Source: Chara braunii (Eukaryota; Streptophyta; Charophyceae; Charales; Characeae). From it: DNA of 31,451 nucleotides. The DNA is taken from NCBI GenBank assembly GCA_003427395.1, contig BFEA01000295.1, forward strand, positions 765,268-796,718, in the 5' to 3' direction. Both the position numbers and the translations under genes were made by a program. Shown here piece after piece: positions 10,601 through 22,117 of this stretch. Positions within the stretch are counted from its first letter, which is position 1. Every line of letters begins with the position of its first letter. The notes beneath the pieces were generated by a model. It ran no database searches. It was not told the origin of the DNA and was given only the letters and a program-made list of their open reading frames with translations.

Positions 10601-13600
10601 TCTATGGATGATCTCTTTTTGGACACTTGTGATCTGGGTCACTTAAATTGTTGTTCTTCACTCACAAGCTAGTAGGAGATCCTCTGATTTTTCCATGAAT
10701 GATCTCTTGCTCAAATCTTGTGTGATAGCCTACTGCAACTCTTGTTTTTCATTCACACACCAGTAGGTAATGCTCCGACTCTTCTATGGATGATCTCATA
10801 TTTGATATTTTTTATTTAGGTTTCGGAAACTCTTATTTTTCGCTCACACACTAGAAGGTGGAGCTCCGATTCTTCTATGGATGATCTCTTATTGGATACT
10901 TGTGATTTGGGCTACTCAAACTTTTGTTTTTCACTCGCAAACAAGTAGGTAGAACTTCGATCCTTCTATGGATGATGTCATGTTGGATACTTGTGATTTG
11001 GGTTACTCAAACTCTTGTTTTCACTCACACACCAGTAGGTAGGGCTACGATTCCTCTTTGGACGATCTCTTGTTGTACACCTTTGATTTGGGCTACTCAA
11101 ACTCTTGTTCTTCACTCACATGCTAGTGGGAGACCCTCCGATTCTTCCATGAATGATGTCTTGTTAAAATCTTGTGAGATAGCTTAGTGCAACTCTTGTT
11201 TTTCATTCACACACTAGTAGGTAGCGCTCCGATTCTTCTCTGGATGATCTCATATTGGATACTTGTGATTTGGGCTACTGAAACTCTTGTTTTTCACTCA
11301 CACACCAGTAGGTAGAGCTGTGATTCTTCTATGGATGATCTCTTGTTGGATACTTGTGATTCGGGTTACTCAAACTATTTTTTTCACTCAAACACTATTA
11401 GGGAGAACTCCGATTCTTCTATGGATGATTTCATGTTGGATACTTGTGATTTGGGTTTCTCAAACTCTTGTTTTTTACTCACACACTAGTAGGTAGAACT
11501 TCGATTCTTCTATGGATGCTTTCATGTTGGATACTTGTGATTTCGGCTAATCAAACTGTTGTTTTTCACTCATACACTAGTAGGTAGTGTTTCGATTCTT
11601 CTATAGATGATCTCATGTGATTTAGTTGTGATTTCGGTTACTCAAACTCTTGTTTTTCACTCACAAACTAGTAAGTAGAACTTCGATTCTTCTATGGATG
11701 ATCTATTGTTGGATACTTATGATTTCCGTTACTCAAACTTTTTTTTTTCACTCGCAAACCAGTACATAGAGCTCTGATTGTTTTATGGACAGCCTCTATT
11801 GGATACTTGTGATTTGGGCTACTCAAACTCTTGTTTTCACTCACACACTAGTAGGTAGGGCTCCGATTTTTCAATGGATGATCTCTATTTTGATACTTGT
11901 GATTTGGGTTACTCAAACTTTTGTTCTTCAGTCCAATGGTAATAGGAGATCCTTTGACTCTTCCATGAATGATCTCTTACTCAAATCTTGTGAGACAACC
12001 TAATGCAACTCTTGTTTTTCATTCTCACACTAGTAGGTAGAGCTCTGATTCTTCTATGGATAATCTCTTGTTGGATACTTGTCATTTGGGTTACTCAAAC
12101 TCTTGTTTTTCACTCACACACTAGTAGGTAGGGCTCCGATTCTTCTATGGATGATCTCTTGCTCAAATCTTGTCAGCTGTCCTAATGCAACTCTTGTTTT
12201 TCATTCACGCACAAGTAGGTAGAACTCCGATTTTTCCATAGATGATCTCTTACAGGATACTTGTGATTTGGGCTACTCAAACTCTTGTTTTTCACTGACA
12301 TTCTAGTAGGTAATGCTCCGATTCTTCTATGGATGCTCTCTTGTTAGATACTTGTGATTTGGGCTACTCAAACTCTTGTTTTTCACTCACACACTATTAC
12401 GTATAGCTCTGATTCTTCTATGGATGATCTCTTATTGGATGCTTGTGATTTCGGTTACTCAAACTCTTGTTTTTCACTGGCAGACTAGTAAGCAGAGGTC
12501 CGATTCTTCTATGCATGAGCTCATGTTGGATACTTGTGATTTGGGCTACTCAAACTCTTGTTTTCACTCACACGGTAGTGGATAGGGCTCCGATTCTTCT
12601 ATGGATGATCTCTTGTTGGATACTTGTGATTTGGGTCACTTAAACTCCTGTTCTTCACTCACATGCTAGTAGGATATCCTCCGATTCTTCCATGAATGAT
12701 CTCTTGCTCAAATCTTGTGAGATAGCCTAGTGCAACTCTTGTTTTTCATTCACACACTAGTAGGTAGTGCTCTGATTTTTCTATGGATGATCTCATGCTG
12801 GATACTTGTGATTTGGGCTACTCAAACTCTTGTTTTTCACTCACACACTAGTACGTAGAGCTCTGATTCTTCTGTGGATGATCTCTTGTAGGATACTTGT
12901 CATTTGGGTTACCCAAACTCTTGTTTTTCACTCACACACTACTATGTAGAACTCCGATTCTTCTTTGGATGATTTGATGTTGTATACTTGTGATTTAAGC
13001 TACACAAACTCTTGTTTTTCACTCACACACTAGTAGGTAGAACTCCAATTCTTCTATGGATGCTTTCATGTTGGATACTTGTGATTTGAGATAATCAAAC
13101 TCTTGTTTTTCACTCACACACTAGTAGGTAGTATTCGGATTCTTCTCGGGATGATCTGATGTTGGCTACCTATGATTTGGGTTACTCAAACTATTGTTTT
13201 TCACTCTTCTTTAGATGATCTCTAGTTCGATTCTTGTGATTTCGGTTACTCTAACTTTTTTTTTTTTCACTCGCAAACCAGTAGGTAGAGCTCTGATTCT
13301 TCTATGGACGACCTCATGTTGGATACTTGTCATTTGGACTACTCACACTCGTGTTTTCACTCACACACTACTAGGTAGGGCTCCGATTCTTCTATGGATG
13401 ATCTCTTGGTAGATACTTGTGATTCGGGCTACTCAAACTGTTGTTCTTCAGTCCCATGGTAATAGGAGATCCTCTGATTCTTCCATGAATGATCTCTTAC
13501 TCAAATCTTGTGAGACAGCCTAATGCAACTCTTGTTTTTAATTCACACACTAGTAGGTAGAGCTCTGATTCTTCTATGGATGATCTCTTATATAATAATC

Positions 13601-16600
13601 GTGATTTGGGTTACTCAAACCCTTGTTTTTCACTCACATACTAGTAGGTAAGACTCCAATTCTTCTATGGATGATCTTTTGCTGAAATCTTTTGAGATAG
13701 CCTAATGCAACTCTTGTTTTTCATTCACACATTAGTAGGTGGAGCTCCGATTTTTTTATGGATTTTCTCGTATTGGATACTTGTGATTTTGTGCGATAGC
13801 CTAGTGCAACTCTTGTCTTTCATTCACACAATAGTAGGTAGTGCTCCGACTCTTCTATGGATGATTTCATGTCGGATATTTCTGATTTGGGTTTCTCAAA
13901 CTCTTGTTTTTCGCTCACACACTAGTAGGTGGAGCTCCGATTCTTCTATGGAAAATTTCTTATTGGATACTTGTGATTTGGACTGCTCAAACTTTAGTTT
14001 TTCACTCGCAAATAAGTAGTTTGAACTCTGATCGATCTATGGATGATCTCATGTTGGATACTTATGACTTGGGTTACTCAAACTCTTGTTTTCCCTCACA
14101 CACTAGTAGGTAGGGCTCCGATTCTTTTATGGATGATCTCTTGTTGTACACCTTAGATTTGGGCTACTCAAACTCTTGTTCTTCACTCACGTGCTAGTAG
14201 GAGACCCTCCGATTCTTCCATGCATGATATTTTGCTAAAATCTTGTGAGATAGCCTGGTGCAACTCTTGTTTTTCATTCACACGCTAGTAGGTAGCGCTC
14301 CGATTCTTCTATGGATGATCTCATGTTGGATACTTGTGATTTGGGTTACTCAAACTCTTGTTTTTCACTCACAAACTTGTAGGTAGAGCTCTGATTCTTC
14401 TGTGGATGATCTCTTGTTGGATACTTGTGATTAGGGTTACTCAAACTCTTGTTTTTACTCACACACTACTAGGTAGAACTCCAATTCTTCTATGGATGAT
14501 TTCATGTAAGATACTTGTGATTTGGGCTGCTCAACCTCTTGTTTTTCACTCACACACTAGTGGGTAGAACTCCAATTCTTCTATAGATGCTTTCATGTTG
14601 GATACTTGTGATTTGGGTTAATCAAACTCTTCTTTTTTACTCACACACTAGTAGCTAGTTTTCCGATTCTTCTATGGATGATCTCATGTTGGTTACTTGT
14701 GATTTGGGTTACTCAAACTCTTCTTCTTCACTCACATGCTAGTAGGAGAGTCGATGATTCTTCCATTGATGATCTCTTGCTCAAATCTTGAAAGATATTT
14801 AGTGCAACTCTTATTTTTCATTCACACACTAGTACGTAATGCTCCGATTCTTCTATGGATGATCTCATGTTGGATACTTGTGATTTGGGCTACTCAAATT
14901 CTTGTTTTCACTATACACTAGTAGGTAGAGCTCCGATTCTTCTAATCATAATCTCTTGTTGGATACTTGTGATCTGAGCTGCCCAAACTCTTATTTTTCA
15001 CTCACACACTAGTAGGTAGAGCCCCGATTCTTCTATGGATGATCTCTTGTTGGATACTNGTGATTTGGGCTACTCAAACTCTTGTTTTTCACTCACACAC
15101 TAGTAGGTAGGGCTCCGATTCTTCTATGGATGATCTCTTGTTCGATACATGTAATTTGGATTACTCAAATTCTTGTTTTTCACACGCACACTAGTAGGTA
15201 GAACTCCGATTCTTCTATGGATGATCTCATGTTGGATACTTGTGATTTGAGTTGCTCAAACTCTTGCTTTCACTCACACACTATAAGGTAGGGTTCTGAT
15301 TCTTCTATGGATGATCTCTTGTTGGATACTTGCGATTTGGGTTATTTTAAACTCTTGTTCTTCACTCACATGCTCGTGGGAGATCCTCCGATTCTTGCAT
15401 GGATTATCTCTGATTCTTCTATGGATGATCTGTTGTTGGACACTTGTGATTTCGGGTACTCAAACTCTTATTTTTCACTCACACAGTAGTAGGAACGGCT
15501 CCGAGTCTTTTATGGATGATCTGTTATTGGATACTTGTGATTAAGGGTACTCAAACTTTTGTTTTTCACTCACACACTAGTAGGTAGAGCTGCGATTCTT
15601 CTATGGATGATCTTATATTGAATACTTGTGATTTGGGTTACTCTAACTTTTATTTTTCACTCACACAGTAATAGGTAGGGCTCCGATTCTGCTATGGATG
15701 ATCTCTTGTTGGATACTTGTGATTTGGGCTACTCAAACTGCTGTTTTTCACTCGCAAACTAGTAGTTAGAACTCCGATTATTCTATGGATGATCTCATGT
15801 TGGACACTTGTGCTTTAGGCTACTCAAACTTTTGTTTTCACTCACACACTAGTAGGTAGAGCTCCGATTTTTCTACGGATGATCTCTTGTTGGATACTTG
15901 AGCTTTGGGCTACTGAAACTGTTCTTTTCACTCACACACTGGTAGGTAGGGCTCCGATTCTTCTATGGATGATCTCTTGTTTGATACATGTGATTTGGGT
16001 CACTCAAACTCTTGTTTTGCAGTCGCAAACTAGTAGGTAGAACTCCATTTCTTCTATGGATGATCTCATATTGGATACTTGTGGCTTGCGCTATTGAAAC
16101 TTTTATTTTTACTCACACAATATAAGGTAGGACTCTGATTCTTCTATGGATGATCTCTTGTTGGATACTTGTGATTTATGTTATTTTAAACTATTGTTTT
16201 TCACTCACATGTAAGTGGGATATCCTCGCATTCTTGCATGGATGATCGATTGCTGAAATCTTGTGAGATAGCCCAGTGCAACTCTTGTTTTTCATTCACA
16301 TACTAGTAGGTAGTGCTCTGATTCTTCTATGGATGATCTCATGTTGGATACTTGTGATTTGGGCTACTCACACTCTTGTTTTTCACTCACACACTTGTAG
16401 GGAGAGCTCTGATTCTTCTATGGATGACCTCTTGTTGGACATTTGTGATTTGGGATACTCACACTCTTGTTTTTCACTCACACACTAGTAGGTAGGGCTC
16501 CGATTCATTTATGGATGATCTCTTGTTGGATACTTGTGATTAGGGGTACTCAAACTGTTGTTTTTCACTCACTCACTAACAGGTAGAGCTCGGATTCTTC

Positions 16601-19490
16601 TATGGATGATCTCATGTTGGACACTTGTGATGTGGGTTACGCTAACTCTTGTTTTTCACTCACACATTAGTAGGTAGGGCTCCGATTTTTCTATGGATGA
16701 TCTCTTGTTGGATACATGTAATTTGGGCTACTCAAACTCTTGTTTTTCACTCGCAAACTAGTAATTAGAACTTCGATTATTCTATTGATGATCTCATGTT
16801 GGATACTTGTGATTTTGGGTACTCAAACTTTTGTTTTCACTCACACTCTAGTAGGTAGAGCTCCAATTCTTCTATGGATGATCTCTTGTTGGATAGTTGT
16901 GATTTGGGGTACTCAATCACTTGTTTCTCATTCACACGCTAGTAGGATATCCTTTGATTCTTCCATGGATGATCTCATGCCGAAATCTTGTGAGATAGCC
17001 TAGTACAACTCTTATTTTTCATTGAAACAATAGTACGTAATGCTCTAATTTTTCTATGGATGATCTTATGTTAAATACTTGTGATTTGGGCTACTCAAAC
17101 TCTTGTTTTTCACTCACACACCTGTAGGTAGAGCTCCGATTCTTCTATGGATGATCTCTTGTTTGATACTTGTGATTTGGGCTATTCAAACTCTTATTTT
17201 TCACTCACACACTAGGAGGTAGAGCTCCGATTCTTCTATTGCTGATCTCTTATTTGCTACTTGTGATGTCGGCTGCTCAAACTCTTGTTTTTCACTCAAA
17301 CACTAGTACGTACAGCTCCAATGCTTCTATGGATAGTCTTTTGTTGGATACTTGTGATTTGAGCTACTCAAACTCTTGTTTTTCACTCGCACACTAGTAG
17401 GTAGAATTCCGATTCTTCTATGGATGATCTCTTGTTTGATACTTGTGATTTGGGCTACTCAAACTCTTATTTTTCACTCAGACACAAGTAGGTAGAGCTC
17501 CGATTCTTCTATGGATGATCTCTTATTTGCTACTTGTGATGTTGGCTGTTCAAACTCTTGTTTTTCACTCAAACACTAGTACGTGCAGCTCCAATTCTTC
17601 TATGGATAATCTTTTGTTGGATACTTGTGATTTGGGCTACTCAAATTTTTGTTTTTCACTCGCACACTAGTAGTAGAACTGCGATTCTTCTATGGATGTT
17701 CTCATGTTGGATACTTCTGATTTGGAATACTCAAACTCTTATTTTCACTCACACACTATAAGGTGGGACTATGATTCGTCTATGGATGATCTCTTGTTGG
17801 ATACTTGTGATTAGGGTTATTTCAAACTTTTGTTTTTCACTCACATGCTAGTGGGAGATCCTCCGATACTTGCATGGATGATCTCTTGCTGAAATCTTGT
17901 AAGATAGCCTAGTGCAACTCTTGTTTTTCATTCACACACTCGTAGGTAGTGCTCTGATTCTTCTATGGATGATCTCATGTTGATACTTGTGATTTGGACT
18001 ACTTACACTCTTGTTTTTCACTCACACACATGTAGGTAGAGCTCTGATTCTTCTCTGGATGATCACTTGTTGGACACTTGTGATTTGGGATACTCAAACT
18101 CTTGTTTTTCACTCACACACTGGTAGGTAGGGCTCCGATTCTTTTATGGTGATCTCCTGTTGGATACTTGTGATTTGGGGTACTCAAACTATTGTTTTTC
18201 ACTTACACACTAGTAGGTAGAACTCCGATTCTTCTATGGATGACCTCATGTTGGATACTTGTGATTTCGGTTGCTCTAACTCTTGTTTTTCAGTCACACA
18301 GTAGTAGGTAGCTCTCCGATTCTTCTATGGATGATCTCTTGTTGGATACTTGTGATTTGGGCTACTCAAACTCTTGTTTTTCACTCGCAAACTAGTAGTA
18401 AGAACTCCGATTTTTTTATGGATGATCTCATGTTGGATATTTGTGTTTTGGGCTGCTCAAACTTTTGTTTTCACTTACACACCAGTAGGTAGAGCTCTGA
18501 TTCTTCTATGGATGATCTCTTGTTGGATACTTGTGATTTGGGCTACTCGATCTTTTGTTTTTCACTCACTTGCTAGTAAGATGTCCTCCGATTCTTCCAT
18601 GGATGATCTTTTGCTCAAATCTTGTGAGATAGCATATTGCAACTCTTGTTTTTCATTCACACACTAGTAGGTAGGGCTCCGATTCTTCTATGGATGATCT
18701 CTTGTTGGATACTAGTGACTTGGGTTACTCAAACTCTTGTTTTTCCCTCAGATGCTGGTAGGAGATCCTCCGATTCTTCCATGAATGATCTCTCGCTTAA
18801 ATGTTGTTAGAAAGCCTAGTGCAACTTTTATTTTTCATTCACACACTAGCAGGTAGTGCTCCGATTCTTCTATGGATGATCTTATGTCGCATACTAGTGA
18901 TGTGGTCTACTTTAACTCTTGTTTTTCACTCACACACTAGTAGGTAGAACTCCGATTTTTCTATGAAATATATTTTGTTGGATACTTGTGATTTGGGCTA
19001 CTCAAACTCATGTTTTTCACTCACATACCAGTAGGTAGGGCTCCGATTCTTCTATGGATGATCTCTTGTTGGATAGTTGTGATTTGGGTTATTCAAACTC
19101 TTGTTTTTCATTCACAAACTAGTAGGTAGAGCTCCGATTGTTCTATGGATGATCTCATGTTGGATACTTGTGATTTTGACTACTCAAACTCTTGTTTTTC
19201 AGTCACACTAGTGAGTAGGGCTCTGATTCTTCTATGGATGATCTCTTGTTGGATACGTGTGATTTGGGCTACTCAAACTCTTGCTCTTCCCTCACATGCT
19301 TGTAGGAGATCTTCCGATTTTTCCATGGATGATCTCTTGCCTAAATCTTGTGAGATAGTGTAGTCCAACTCTTGTTTTTCATTCACACACTAGTAGGTAG
19401 TGCTCCGATTCTTCTATGGATAATGTCATGTTGGATACTTGTGATTTGGGCTACTCAAACTTATGTTTTTCACTCACAAACTAGTAGTTA
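7619..19490 (+). repeat. Satellite array A, 91-bp monomer, about 130 tandem units
   Basis: Head-to-tail tandem array, all in one orientation. The monomer is 91 bp, for example from GTTGGATACT at 8151 to the same motif at 8242. Recognisable parts in order are GATACTTGTGATTTGGGCTA, CTCAAACTCTTGTTTTTCAC, TCACACACTAGTAGGTAG, AGCTCCGATTCTTC and TATGGATGATCTCTT. A second monomer class replaces the first part with TCAAATCTTGTGAGATAGCC and usually has CATGCTAGTAGGAGATCC. It recurs about 20 times (e.g. 7971, 8696, 9894, 10711, 11981, 12708, 13501, 14781, 16981, 18615, 19341). Since 91 is not a multiple of 3, no long frame survives, and the 60-100-codon ORFs inside are artefacts. Units are usually a few to ten-odd percent diverged. 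One N lies at 15059. Period, homogenisation and size fit a centromeric or heterochromatic satellite, but location on a chromosome cannot be seen. Confidence 0.95.
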
Positions 19491-20065
19491 GCGCACTGCT
19501 ACTCCCCTGGTTGATCTTGGATACAATCTTGGTGATCTAACCTACTGACACTCATGCTTATGACTCACACACTCGTAGGTAGTGCACCGCTACTTCTATG
19601 AATGATGTGTGATTCAATCTTGGTGATCTAGCCTACTTAAGTTTATGGTTTTCCACTCATACACTAGTAGGTAGTGCACCGCTACTTCTATAAAATCTTT
19701 GGTTCCATCTTGGGGATCTAGTCTACTCTTTCTCATGCCTTTCACTCACACACTAGAAGGAAGTGCACCGCTTCTTTCATCGATGACCTTTGGTTCAACT
19801 TTGGTGATCTAGCCTACTTAGACTCTTGCTTTCACTCACATTAGCGGTAGGATGTGCTCCGATTTGTCCATGGATGAATCTTTGCGCAAATTTTTGTGTT
19901 TGATCATGTTAGACTCTTGCTTTCACTCACATGATAGTAGGTGGTGATCCGGTTCTGTCGTAGGTGATCCTTGCTCTAAGCTTGCATTTTGAACTAGAGT
20001 AGCTTGTGCTCACTTCTCACATGATGGCTGTCCGTTTCAAAACGTGGTTATATTCTTGAGCCATA
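19491..20065 (+). repeat. Transitional satellite A', about 90-bp units
   Basis: About six units continue the array in phase with altered sequence. The ACTCAC/ACTCAT motif recurs at 19563, 19655, 19744, 19834 and 19925 (spacings 92, 89, 90, 91). Units keep ACTCACACACTAGTAGGTAG from array A but carry TGCACCGCTACTTC and GGTGATCTAGCCTACTTA. The last two units become more irregular, and by about 20066 array B begins. CTAGCCTAC is intermediate between GGGCTACTC of A and AGTCTAGCCTG of B. Confidence 0.85.
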
Positions 20066-22117
20066 AATTTATATGTATGAGCTAGTCTAGCCTGTGTTTC
20101 TTTCCTCAACTACTTGGTGCTGTTCCATTTCACCTTTGACTGTTGCCCTTGCATTCCACATTGTATATAAGCTAGTCTAGCCTGTGTTTTCATCCTTCAA
20201 CTACTTGGTGCTGTTCCGTTTTACTTATGGTTGTTCCCCCTTGCATCCCACTTTTGTATAAGTAAGTGTAACTTATGTTTTCATTCTTCAACTATCTGAT
20301 GCTGTTCCGTTTTACTCTTGGCTGTTCCCCCTTGCATCTTACTTGTGTATGAGTTAGTCTAGCCTGTGTGTCATCCCTCAACTACTTGGTGCTGTTCTGT
20401 TTCACCTTTGGCTGTTCCTCTTGCATTCCACATTGTGTATAAGCTAGTATAGCCTGTGTTTCATCCCTCAACTACTTGATGATGTTCCATTTCACACTTG
20501 ACTGTTCGCCTTCGCATCCCACTTGTGTATGAGCTAGTCTAGTCTGTATTTCATCGTTCAACTACTTGTGTGTTGTTCCGTTTTACTCTTGGTTGTTCCC
20601 TCTTGCATCCACATTGTGTATAAGGTAGTCCAGCCGATGTTTCATCTCTCAACTATTCGGTGTTGTTCTGTTTTACTCTTGGTTGTTCCACTTTTATTCC
20701 ACATTGTGTATAAGCTAGTCTAGCCTGTGTTTCATCCCTCAACTACTTGGTGCTGTTCCGTTTCACCTTTGGCTGTTCCCCTTGCATTCCACATTGTGTA
20801 TAAGCTAGTATAGCCTGAATTTTCATCCTTCAACTACTTGGCGCTGTCCCGTTTTACGTTTGGTTGTTCCCCTTGCATTCCAGATTGTATATAAGGTAGT
20901 CCAGTCTGTGTTTCATCCTTCAACTATTTAGTGTTGTTCCGATTTACTCTTGGTTGTTCCCCTTGCACTCCACATTGTGTATAAGGTAATCTAGCCTGTG
21001 TTTCCTGACTCAACTACTTGGTGCTGCTCCGTTTTACTCTTGGTTGTTCCGCTTATATTCGACATTGTGTCTGATCTAGTCTAGCTTGTGTTTCATCCCT
21101 CAACTATTTGGTGCTGTTCCGTTTCACCTTTGGCTGTTCCCATTGCATTCCACATTGTGTATAAGCTAGTCTAGTCTGTGTTTTCATCTTTTAACTACAT
21201 GGCGCTGTTCCATTTCACCTTTGGTTGTTCCCCTTGCACTCCACATTGTGTATAAGGTAGTCTAGTCTGTGTTTCATCCCTCAACTACTTAGTGCTGTTC
21301 CGATTTACTCTTGGTTGTTCCCCTTGCATTCCACATTGTGTATGAACTAGTTTAGCCTTTGTTTTTCATCCCTCAACTACTTGGTGTTGTTCCGTTTTAC
21401 TATTGACTGTTCCCCTTGCATTCCACATTGTGTATGATGTAGTCTAGCCTCTGTTTCATCCCTCAACTACTAGTTGTTGTTCCGTTTCACCCTTGACTGT
21501 TCTCTTCGCATCCACATTGTGTATGATCTAGTCTAACCTGTGTTTTCATCCCTCAACTACTTGGTGTTGTTCCGTTTTACCCTTGGTTGTTCCCGTGCGT
21601 TCCACATTATGTATAAGCTAGCCCAGTCTGTGTTTTTATCCTTCAACTACTTGGTGCTGTCCCGTTTCACCTTTGGTTGTTTCCCTTGCATTGCACATTG
21701 TGTATAAGCTAGTTTAGCTTGTGTTTTCATCCTTCATGTACTTGGTGCTGTTCCATTTTCACTCTTAGTTGTTCCCCTTGCCTCCCACTTGTGTATGAAT
21801 TAGTCTAGTCTACGTTTTCATCCCTCAACTACTTGGTTCTGTTCCGTTTTACTCTTGGTTGTTCCCGTGACATCCCACATTGTGTATAAGCTAGCCTAGC
21901 CTATGTTTTCATCCTTCAACTACTTGGTGATGATCCGTTTTACTCTAGGCTGTTCCCTTTGCATCCCGCATTCAGTGTAAACTAGTCTAGCGTGTGTTTT
22001 CATCCCTCAACTACTTGGTGCTGTTCCATTTTACTCTTGGTTGTTCCCCTTGCATTCCACATTGTGTATGATCTAGCCTTGCCTGTGTTTCCTCCCTCAA
22101 CTAGTTGGTGTTGTCCC
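20066..22117 (+). repeat. Satellite array B, about 91-bp monomer, about 22 units
   Basis: Tandem units with GAGCTAGTCTAGCCTGTGTT, CATCCCTCAACTACTTGGTG, CTGTTCCGTTTTACTCTTGG, TTGTTCCCCTTGCATTCC and ACATTGTGTATAA. The GCTAGTCTAG motif or its variants start at 20171, 20262, 20353 and 20443 (spacings 91, 91, 90). Orientation is the same throughout. Variants alternate between TTTTACTCTTGG and TTTCACCTTTGG. No coding frame is maintained. Confidence 0.93.

Noticed and set aside
7619-19490. Sixty to one hundred-codon ORFs in array A (e.g. with MISCWILVI or FFTHTLVGRAPILL strings)
   Set aside because: The 91-bp period shifts frame each unit, so these ORFs span only two or three monomers. The same strings recur with stops and frameshifts all along the array.
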